From positions 1 through 64,000 of the forward strand of contig JBIOJM010000005.1 in the NCBI GenBank assembly GCA_044450785.1: DNA of 64,000 nucleotides, read 5' to 3'. Position 1 is the stretch's first letter; each line of letters opens with the position of its first letter. The position numbers and the translations under genes are program-made. This document shows, piece by piece, positions 35,601 to 43,800 of this stretch. The notes below the pieces were generated by a model. It saw nothing but the letters and a program-made list of their open reading frames with translations. It was not told the origin of the DNA and searched no databases. This DNA comes from JBIOJM01 sp044450785. Its GTDB lineage: Bacteria > Planctomycetota > Planctomycetia > Isosphaerales > Isosphaeraceae.

Positions 35601-37654
35601 ACCCCGACTTGCTCATTGGTAACGCCTATGGCGATGTCCTGGTGCTCTTGAATCAAGGGAACGGCACCTTCCTCCCCTATCGCAACGCCGACCAGTCCGT
35701 CGCGCTGGCCGTGGCCGACCTCACGGGAGACGGGTCCAAGGATGTCATCTACGCCGACCAGAGCCTGGATCGCGTGGTCGTCGACTATGGCGGGGGCAAC
35801 TCGGCCGTACTGGGCGATCGGTCATCCGGCCTGCTGTCTCCCGGCGCCGTCAAGCTGGCCGACATGAACGGCGACGGCATCCCTGATTTGATCGTCGCCA
35901 ACAGCGGCAGCAATAACGTCCTGGTCTATCCCGGGCTCGGCAACGGGCAATTTGGCCCAGCGGCGAACGGAGGGCATGGCTTCTTCACGGGTACCAATCC
36001 GATCGGCCTCTACGTGGCCGATCTCAACGGAGACGGCATCCCAGACCTGGTGGTCGCCAATTCAGGGTCGAACGACGTCTCGGTCTTGCTCGGACAGGGC
36101 ACGGGGTCGAGCTGGACGATGATCGCCGGCCCTCGGATCAAGACCGATGCCGGGCCGGTGGCCGTGGCGGTGGGGAGCCTGCTGGGCAGTGGACAGGTCG
36201 ACCTCGCCGTCGCCAACCAGCAAGCCAACAACGTCGAGATCTTCCCCGGCGTCGGCAACGGTTTCTTCAACGACACGGCACCCGTGACCTACCCGGTCGG
36301 CCAGGCCCCGAGCGGGCTCTTCCTGGGGAACTTCACGGGCTCGGGGCAGTCGATCGCGACCCTGAACGCCGGGTCGAATACCATCTCGCTGATCGGCCAG
36401 GGGGGCGTGACCCAGACGATCGGCGCGGGAGGACTGCGGCCCGTCGCCGGCTTCGCGGGCGACTTTAGCGGCAACGGCTTCACCGACCTGGTCGTCGGCG
36501 ACAACGGCGACGGCCGGTTCGCGCTCTTTACTGGCGGCCCGGCGGCCTTGAGCCTGAGCCAGACCGTCACCAGCGCGGAGGCTCCGAGCCCGACTTCGCT
36601 CAGCTTCGCGGGGGTCACCGACGGCGTGCTCAGCTTCTACGCCAGCACGGCGGGGCGCGAGACGGCATCGCTCCTGGCGTTCAACCTGGATCAAGGGGCA
36701 TCCGTGAGCGGGTCCTTGACCGGCGAGGGGTTGGCTACCGGAACGGAACAGTCGACGGGCTCCGTGCTGGCTTCCGCAACCGCCGGCGTGTTTCAGCAGG
36801 TCGCACAGCTTCTGAACCTGAACGGCTCGGCGCTCGACCTGGTCGCTCCCTTGTTCACCGTGTCGGTTATCGGGGGGGAGTTCGAGGTCGGGTCGAGTGG
36901 GGGGGGAGGAGTCGCCCTCATCGCTAACTTCCAGCCCGGCGCGGGCCCGGCCACGCTGGGACAGGCGATTCGGCTGTCCGGGAGCAGCACAGAGGGCGGC
37001 GCGGCCGGGAATGCCGGATCGCCAGTCGAGAAGGCCGCCGAAGAGACCGCCCTGGAAGGATCGATGCTACCGCCGTGGGCGGGCATGGCCATGGGGCTGG
37101 AAAAGGCATGGCGGCAGGTCCGGATCCACGTGCTCGAGCAGGGAGGCGTTTCTCAGGAGGCCGCCGATCGAGCCGTTACCGCTCCGAGCCGCACGACCCC
37201 CGGCGCTCCGATTCGAGAGCGATCGTCCACCGGCTCCGATTCCCGGCACCAGGGCACGCCACCCGCAACCGGGTCGAAGGCTCAGCTCGCTCCGACGACG
37301 GTACGGCCTGGTGACGACTCCGAACCGCGGATGTCGGCATCTCCCGGTGTCATCGACGTGGCGACCGAGGATCTGGTGGCCGAGAGAGACTCGGAACGGC
37401 GGCCTCCGCGAGAGTCGTCCGGCTGGTTGGATGAGCTGACCGCGGTTCATCACGATCGGCTGGCGGGTCCGATCGCGGCGGCTGTCGCGGTTGCGGCGGC
37501 GACGACCATTGTGGCGTGCGTCAAGTCCGACCGGCTCGGGCGCGGGAGGGTACGCAGGATTCCTGATTCGCCTCGCGTGATTCTCGGAGGGCGAGGCTCC
37601 TTCAGGCGACCGACAGGAACCAATCCACCACAAGTGTATGAAAGGTCATACTAA
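29675..37654 (+). CDS. Giant secreted FG-GAP repeat protein with L-type-lectin-like domain
   Basis: The protein has 2,659 residues from a GTG start. The N-terminus has a basic stretch then LEVMEDRTLLTAF (about 35-47), the planctomycete LEPR-XLL type export motif. A beta-helix segment with GSLRQAILSANA comes next. A legume-lectin-like domain spans about 220-430 (FNTQFTFQLASSVTGEFSF, GIGQSVTVAFDTDS, LSYDGKGLSVTIT). A second GSLRQAI beta-helix follows near 710, then a PPC-like domain (about 820-910). From about 915 to 2300 there are at least twenty FG-GAP repeats with Ca-binding D-x-N-G-D-G motifs such as GDFNGDGKLDLA. A membrane helix near 2595-2613 followed by basic residues could anchor the C-terminus. 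It should act at the cell surface in adhesion or glycan binding. Confidence 0.85.
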   Translation: MRNAKPKSLAPSRPHRRRRDDWAFSGMLFRLRPRLEVMEDRTLLTAFLVTNTDNSGPGSLRQAILSANAVKGSGDVIDFAIPGAGVHAIEPSSALPPITGSVLIDGTSQPGYEGAPLIEINGSRTSAGNGLTMTGSGSTVRGLAIDGFASGAAILIEGPTASHNAIYGNQLGLNAGDLLAGGNLYGVEVLNGAHDNDIGSNSPGGANAIGGNTATGVLLSGASIEASQGFGGTAGDLTLNGAATIQGSRLQLAASRASVFTSKPVDVTGFNTQFTFQLASSVTGEFSFTIQRQGPGYLGYEGIGQSVTVAFDTDSTYNEGSSTTGLFADGATPLAFGIISLAGTGIDLHSGDVFQASLSYDGKGLSVTITDTATGAAATQVYSVDIPGTVGGPTADVGFTASVQAASTSGPSAPVEDILGWSYTGSGGVVGNRVAGNAITDNGGPGVAVIGNDSTGNTIGANTISGNAGPAIDESGDGPNGLPDPPVIIATAGGGLGGRLRAGLPDAVYHLDFFASAGYAADGSGEAQDYLGSLNVTTDSHGQATFLVPFTTPDDLPIVTATATDSLGNTSEVSGLRTGTILAPATGFRVTPGQPLVFASEGFAFQDPGAGPLDPTWNLTLSVPVGTLNLPTVPGLTGSDSGTGTLQLQGTLTVIEAVVADLVFTPPPGFHGNTTLSVTAASAGAARIESALNITDGTFVVASVADSGPGSLRQAILDSNAAGGSNTIAFALPGTGVQTIALASPLPQVTTPTLIDGSTQPGFAGSALVALAGQWAGATGGLDVLGSFLSVRSVAVDAYAFGTDGLPASVTIESAPSLSSTGVNPGHADRYQVDMAADGRLLAQVPAGALATSLLLLDSRGNVLDESDGQGTGTLGDQIDQHLPAGTYFLMVEISGGAGDSVLKAAFTPTSTAFQSTKLPMVIGDFNGDGIPDIAMFDGVHLGVGDGTFRSPLAGLGLPAGDTYGPMVAGDFNGDGKLDLAIADISNNTVLLLLGNGDGTFQTGTTYVAAELQMDYGNSLVAGDFNGDGKLDLALDWSIGARIDVLLGNGDGTFQPPQVYQFSGFNDPGPMVAGDFNNDGKLDLAVANLEGTIDVLLGHGDGTFGVGPYRLPVVTGADLDIASLVAGDFNRDGKLDLAASSSDDANIEVFLGNGDGSFQGPTDYPVKFSGTTIYAGDSNGDGELDLILWGGSGYTIYGGDAFIWLLAGNGDGTFQTPRSIGQIASSPRVLGVLTGDFNGDGKLDLIEAVDQPNSLGVLLGNGDGTFQASGSAGPTDTLPSSVALGDFNGDGRVDMAVPSVPLGSITILLGDGEGGFRIGQVISLGKVMAFGTPVVADFNGDGRLDLAIAFYIDSSSDDLVVLLGNGDGTFQTKFSTIPLPIVSVDISGVRRFQMAVGDFNGDGRPDLAEIGGNGSPVVLLGNGDGTFHAGPFNTNNVLQGPVSAYNSLVVGDFNEDGRLDLAIEESFGGYGVIYVYLGDGNGGFLPSPSAELTGANVGDHLVAGDFNGDGKLDLATLNDGGVSSSISVYLGNGDGTFGPPITDPVPASGSLVAGNFYGDGKLDLASLDPSGAGIVLLRGNGDGTFQPAETVPSPPDLDNSLYSGDLNGDGRPDLILPDLYSGTITTLLNNGDGKFSSPGEVVTNPQDTPLVVDISGDGSRDVLLVDGSGNILYRQGNPQAPGGFFPPVTINPGFPSRDIAWVPNTLEGPLLASVDAQDDAVSLYAYRNGGFVRAGSLTTGQLPAQIVAADLNHDGWKDLVVRNAGDGTLSVFLNSGRGSFWTGFNNPFGPPVTIPVGRGVSDLQAVDTTGDGSPDLVVTNAYSGQVSVLLNRGDGRFAPPVSYRAGISLSGFDTSSGSIQITSQEATKSVASGSLAPGSPISLITTNPGSNTLDLLQGLGGGHFGNPTVLLSAITASVVRSADFNHDGSLDLAVLDGQGVSIYLGDGKGGFLPPVTYDAGPDPTGLTIADVNGDGNPDLLIGNAYGDVLVLLNQGNGTFLPYRNADQSVALAVADLTGDGSKDVIYADQSLDRVVVDYGGGNSAVLGDRSSGLLSPGAVKLADMNGDGIPDLIVANSGSNNVLVYPGLGNGQFGPAANGGHGFFTGTNPIGLYVADLNGDGIPDLVVANSGSNDVSVLLGQGTGSSWTMIAGPRIKTDAGPVAVAVGSLLGSGQVDLAVANQQANNVEIFPGVGNGFFNDTAPVTYPVGQAPSGLFLGNFTGSGQSIATLNAGSNTISLIGQGGVTQTIGAGGLRPVAGFAGDFSGNGFTDLVVGDNGDGRFALFTGGPAALSLSQTVTSAEAPSPTSLSFAGVTDGVLSFYASTAGRETASLLAFNLDQGASVSGSLTGEGLATGTEQSTGSVLASATAGVFQQVAQLLNLNGSALDLVAPLFTVSVIGGEFEVGSSGGGGVALIANFQPGAGPATLGQAIRLSGSSTEGGAAGNAGSPVEKAAEETALEGSMLPPWAGMAMGLEKAWRQVRIHVLEQGGVSQEAADRAVTAPSRTTPGAPIRERSSTGSDSRHQGTPPATGSKAQLAPTTVRPGDDSEPRMSASPGVIDVATEDLVAERDSERRPPRESSGWLDELTAVHHDRLAGPIAAAVAVAAATTIVACVKSDRLGRGRVRRIPDSPRVILGGRGSFRRPTGTNPPQVYERSY

Positions 37655-37693
37655 TATGATTCATGAGCTTTGAAGTCACGCATTCGTTCCCCC

Positions 37694-37777
37694 GCCCCGA
37701 AGGGGCCGCAACAAGAAAGCCCAGGGCAACGCCCTGGGAACCGAGTACCGCACCCATCGACAAAGCCCTGAAAGGGC
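37694..37777. repeat. REP-like element of three perfect hairpins
   Basis: Three short hairpins stand in a row between the two giant genes: GCCCC-GAA-GGGGC (37694-37706), CCCAGGGC-AAC-GCCCTGGG (37720-37738) and GCCCT-GAA-AGGGC (37765-37777). The first and third are each followed by a CGCAACAA-like sequence. The pattern resembles intergenic palindromic repeats spread by TnpA-REP transposases in other bacteria. The hairpins lack a T-run, so they are not simple terminators. Confidence 0.6.
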
Positions 37778-37802
37778 GCAACAAAGAGCGGAGAAGTGCA
37801 GC

Positions 37803-40800
37803 ATGGGTTATGGAAGGAAGGGTGAACGACGGCACGAGAGGGCACTGGGGCCGGGGTCGGTTGCCGGGTGTGCCCGCTGGGTTCGGAAGCGGGATCGGCA
37901 CCGGTTGAGGCCGGTGTTCCTGGCGCTGGAGGATCGCCGGCTGCTCTCCAGCTTCACCGTCACCAGCACGGCCGACGACGGCAGCACGGGGACGCTGCGT
38001 TGGGCCGTCACTCAGGCGAATTCGGACACGAGCCCGAGCACGATCGAAATCCAACTGGGCACCGCGCCGGCGACGATCACGCTGTCGCAAGGGCAGCTCG
38101 AGCTGAGCAACACCTCGGAATCGATCACGATCAATGATGGCACGGGACAGGGACCGGTGGCGATCAACGGGAATCGCAGGCAGCGCGTGTTTCAGATCGA
38201 CCCGACGGTCACGGCGTCGCTCTCGGGCCTGACGATCGAGGATGGCGATCCCGGTATTGGTTACAGCGGTGGCGGGCTGTACAACGACGGCACGATGACC
38301 CTCACCGGCTGCACGATCATTGGCAACTACTCCGGGCTGTACAACAAGGGGACGGCGACACTCACAAACTGCACGGTCAGTAGCAACAGCTCCTCCGCGG
38401 GCGGCGGTGGCGGCTTGCAGAACACGGGGACGGCGACGCTCACAGGATGCATCATCAGCGGCAACCGCGCCTCAAACGGCACCACCTTAGGCGCCGGCGG
38501 CTTGCAGAACAAAGGCACGGCGACGCTCACAGGATGCACCATCAGCGGCAACTACGCCTCGAATGGGAATGGCGGCCTGGACAACCGGAACAAGGCAACT
38601 CTCACCGACTGCACGATCAGCGGCAATACCGGGTTCGACGGCGGCGTGAGCAACTCCTACAACAACGCGACGCTCATGCTGACCAACTGCACCATCAGCG
38701 GCAACCATGCGCAATACGGTGCAGGGCTGGAAATCGCGGGCACGGCGACGCTCACCAACTGCACCATCAGCGGCAACCGAGCCACCGGCTACGGCGGCGG
38801 CCTGTGGAACGTCGGCACGGCAACGGTCATCGGCTGCACCATCAGCGGCAACTATGGCGCGCTCGGAGGTGGTGGCCTGTATAATACGGGCTCGTCGGCC
38901 TCCTCGCAGACGTCGTTGACGGACACGATCGTCGCCGGCAACACAAACTTCCGCATGGCTGACGACATCAGCGGTAAGCAGGCCGGCAACGTCACTGGCT
39001 CGTACAACCTGATCGGCGACGGCGGCTCGGGCGGCATCCTGGCCGGCACGCAGGGCAACATCATGCTGACGAGCCCGGGTGGCCTGGGGCTGGCCCCGCT
39101 GGGCAACAATGGTGGGCCGACCCAGACCATGGCCCTCTTCCCCTTCAGCCCCGCCATCGGCGCCGGCACGGCCGTCAGCGGCGTCACCACCGACCAGAGG
39201 GGCCAACCGCTCGACTCGCCACAGCCCGACATCGGCGCCTTCCAGACTCAGAACGGGCCGGTGGTCCCCCCCACGTCACCGTTGACCGTCACCAGCACAG
39301 CCGATGACGGCAGCATCGGAACCTTGCGGTGGGCCGTCGGCTGGGCGGATCTGACCGCGGGCCAGAGCACGATCGACATCCAGCTCGGCAGCGCGCCGGC
39401 GACGATCACGCTGTCCGATGGACCGCTCGAGCTGAGCAGCAGCAACACCTCGGAATCGATCACGATCGATGAGAGCCCGGGCGCGGGACCGGTGACGATC
39501 AACGGCAACAAGGCGAGCCGGGTGTTCCAGGTGGACGAGTTCGTCACGGCGACGATCTCGGGCCTGACGATCACGGGGGGCTCAACGAGCGGCTCCGGTG
39601 GCGGGCTCTACAACGTCGGCACGGCGACCCTCACCGACTGCACCATCAGCGGCAACTCCTTTGGCCTCACCGATGAATGGGACGCGGCTGGCGTCACCCT
39701 GACCGACTGCACGATCAGCGGCAACTCCAGCGGCGGGCTGGTCCTCAGGGGCACGGCGACGCTCACCGACTGCACCATCAGCGGCAACTCAGGCGGCAGC
39801 GGTGGTGTGTACAGCAATGGCACAGCGAGTTTCACAGCGTGTACGATCAGCGGCAACTCAGGCGGCGGGCTGCAAAACAGGGGCACGGCGACGCTCACCG
39901 ACTGCACCATCAGCGGCAACTCAGGCGGCAGCGGTGGTGTGTGGAACCAGAATGGCACAGCCAGTTTCACAGCGTGCACGATCAGCGGCAACTCTGCGTC
40001 CCAGGGCGGAGGCGGCCTTTACAATTACACCCCTGTCGCGAGCGGGACAACGACGGCATCGTTGACCGACACGATCGTCGCCTCCAACACAGGCCCCGGC
40101 GGCAACCCCGCCGACATCGGCAGCCATGGGTCTGTCAGCATCACCGGCACATACAACCTCATCGGGACCGGCGGCTCGGGCGGGTTGACCAATGGAGTCA
40201 ACGGCAACATCGTCCTGACCAGCCTGGGGAGCCTGGGGCTGGCCCCACTGGGCGACAACGGCGGGCCGACCTTGACCCAAGCCCTCCTGGCAGGCAGCCG
40301 CGCCATCGGCGCCGGCATAGCCGTCAGCGGCATCACCACCGATCAGCGGGGCCAACCGCTCGACTCGCCACAGCCCGACATCGGTGCCTTCCAGACCCAG
40401 CCCGGGCAGGGAGGCCCCACATCCCCGTTCATCGTCACCAGCACAGCCGACGACGGCAGCACCGGCACGCTGCGCTGGGCCGTCCAGTGGGCGGACCTGG
40501 CCCGGAGCCCGAGCCTGATCGTCTTCAAAATCGGCAGCGCGCCGGCCGTGATCACGCTGTCCGGAAGGCCGCTCGAGCTGAGCAACACTTCGGGATCGGT
40601 CACCATCTACGATGGCCCGGGAGAGGGACCGGTGACCATCAGCGGCAACAAAGCCAGCCGGGTCTTCCAGGTGGATCAGGGCGTCACGGCGTCGTTCTCG
40701 GACCTGACGATCACGGCGGGCTCGACGAGCGGCAACGGTGCCGGGCTGGACAACGCGGGTACGGCGACCCTCACCGACTGCACCATCAGCGGCAACTCGA

Positions 40801-43800
40801 CCGCGATCGAAGGTGGCGGCCTCTTCGATAGCGACGGGGCTGGTCTGACCGTGACCGACTGTACGATCAGCGGCAACTCGGCCCAGTTCGGCGGCGGTGT
40901 GTGGAACTACGGCGCGGCCAATCTCACGGCTTGCACGATCAGCGGCAATTCCGCCTCCAAAGGCGAAGGCGGCCTCTATAATCAAAGCTCGTCGGCCGCC
41001 TCGAAGACGTCGCTCATCGACACGATCGTCGCCGGCAACACGGGCAGTGGCGGAGCCGCCAGTGATATCGCCACCAACAATCCCGGCACAGTCACCGGCA
41101 CATCCGATCTGATCGGCACCGGGGGATCAGGCGGCATCCAGGGCGGCACCCAGGGTAACATCGTCCTGACCAGCCTGGGGGGCCTGGGGCTGGGTCCGCT
41201 CAGCGGCAACGGTGGGCTGACCCACACCATGGCACTCTTGCCGGGCAGTCTCGCCATCGGCGCCGGTACGGCCGTCAGCGGCATCACCACCGATCAGCGG
41301 GGCCAACCGCTCGACTCGCCACAGCCCGACATCGGCGCCTTCCAGACCCAGCCCGGGCAGGTCGTCCCCACGTCCCCGTTCATCGTCACCAGCACAGCCG
41401 ACGACGGCGGCATCGGCACGCTGCGCTGGGCCGTCCAGTGGGCGGACCTCGCCCCGAGCCCAAGCGCGATCGTATTCAAAATCGGCAGCGCGCCGGCCGT
41501 GATCGTGCTGTCCCAAGGACAGCTCGAGCTGAGCAACAGTTCGGAATCGGTCGCAATCTACGATGGCCCGGGAGAGGGACCGGTGACCGTCAGCGGCAAC
41601 AAAGCCAGCCGGGTCTTCCAGGTGGATCAGGGCGTCACGGCGTCGTTCTCGGGCCTGACGATCACGGGGGGCTCGATCAGCGGTTCCAACGGCGGAAGCG
41701 GGCTGTACAACCAAGGCACGGCGACCCTCACCGACTGCACTATCAGCGGCAATTCCACCTTCGACGGCGGCGGCGCCGGCTTGAATAACAAGGGCACGGC
41801 AACGCTCACCAATTGCACCATCAGCGGCAACACCACGTCGGCCTCGGGCCCCGCCGGCGGCCTCGCAACCTACGGGACCGCAACGCTCACTGACTGCACC
41901 ATCAGCGGCAACTCCGCCAAGGGCGTCGGCGGCGGGCTGGGCAACTGGGGCACGGCAACGTTCACCAACTGCACCATCAGCGGCAACTCGAGCGCCGACA
42001 GTGGCGGTGGGATCTGGAATTACGCCGGGCCGAGCCTGACCCTGACCGCCTGCACGATCAGTGACAACTCCGCCGCCATGGACGCCGGGGGCCTGGCGGC
42101 CGCCCATGGTACGGCGACGCTCACCGACACGATCGTCGCCGCCAACACGGGCAGCGGCGGAGCCGCCAGCGATGTCCCGAACGATTTTGCCGGCATTGTC
42201 ACCGGCAAGCACAACCTCTTCGGGACGGGAGGATCGGGCCAGATCCAGGGCGGCATTCAGGGCAACATCGTGCTGACCAGCTTGGGGGGATTGGGGCTGG
42301 GCCCGCTCTTCGACAACGGTGGGCTGACCCAGACCCAAGCACTCTTGCCCGGCAGCCCCGCCATCGGCGCCGGCAAGGCGGTCAGTGGGATCACCACCGA
42401 CCAGCGGGGCCAACCGCTCGACTCGCCACAGCCCGATATCGGCGCCTTCCAGTTCCAGCCCGGGCAGGGGGTCGCCCCCACCTCGCCGTTCATCGTCACC
42501 AGCACGGCCGACGACGGCAGCACCGGCACTCTGCGGTGGGCCGTTACCTGGGCCGATCTGGCCCCGAGCCCGAGCACGATCGAGTTTCAGCTCGGCACTG
42601 CGCCGGCGACGATCACGCTGCTGCACGGGCAGCTCGACCTGAGCAATAGCTCGGAATCGACCACAGTTTATGTCAGCCCGGGAGACGGACCGGTGATTAT
42701 CAGCGGGAACGACGCCAGCCGGGTGTTCCAGGTGGAACAAGGGGTCACGGCGACGATCTCGGGCATCACGATCATGGGGGGGACCGAGACGACGTCCGGC
42801 GGTGGCGGCTTGAATAACAAGGGCACGGCAACGCTCACCAATTGCACCATCAGCGGCAGTATCACCTCGGGCCCCGCCGGCGGCCTGGCAAACTACGGCA
42901 CGGCAACGCTCACCGATTGCACAATCAGCGGCAACTCCGCCCAAGGCGACGGCGGCGGGCTGGGTAACTGGGGCACGGCGACCCTCACCGACTGTACCAT
43001 CAGCGGCAACTCGAGCGCCACCTTTGGCGGTGGCCTCTGGAATTACGCCGCGCCGAGCCTGACCCTGACCGCCTGCACGATCAGTGGCAACTCCGCCACC
43101 CAGGACGGCGGCGGCCTGGCCCCTGCCCATGGCACCGCGACCCTCACCGACACGATCGTCGCCGGCAACACGGGTGGCGGCGGAGCCGCCAGCGATATCC
43201 CAGGCAGTTTTTCCGGCACCGTCACGGGCACGTCCAACCTGATCGGCCCTGGGGGATCGGCCGCCATCCAGGGCGGCACCGACGGCAACATCGTGCTGAC
43301 CAGCCTGGCCGGTTTGGGGCTGGCTCCGCTGGGCGACTTCACCGGACTGACCCAGACCATGGCTCTCTTGCCCGGCAGCCCGGCCATCGGCGCCGGCACC
43401 GCGGCCGGCGGCGTCACGGCTGACCAGCGCGGCGAGCCCCTCGACTCGTCTCCCGATATCGGCGCTTTCCAGAGCCAGGGGTTCACCCTGACGGCGGTCG
43501 CCGGTAGCACGCCTCAGAGCGCGCCATCCGGCGCCGCGTTTAACAACCCACTTGCCGTCACCGTCACCGCCAAGAACACCGTCGAGCCCGTGGCTGGCGG
43601 CATCGTGTCATTCACCGTCACACCGGCGGCGAACGGCGCCTCGACAAACCTCTCCGGAGCGACCGCGCTCATCGGGGCCAACGGCGTGGCGCAGGTCACC
43701 GCGACGGCAAACACCCTCACAGGCTCGTACACCGTCGCGGCGTCGGCAGCCGGCACCGCCACGCCTGTCGATTTCAGCCTGTCGAACCTGATCGCGCTCA

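Noticed and set aside
37663..37908. Plus-strand frame across the three-hairpin element
   Set aside because: It translates palindromic repeat DNA and overlaps the start of the beta-helix gene; no independent support.
41127..43130. A 667-codon minus-strand frame inside the beta-helix gene
   Set aside because: It is the antisense of repetitive coding DNA; its repeats copy the plus-strand module periodicity and it has no start signal.
37950..43475. Possible CRISPR array
   Set aside because: The repeats are long, irregularly spaced and fully coding for beta-helix coils, with no unique equal-length spacers and no cas genes.
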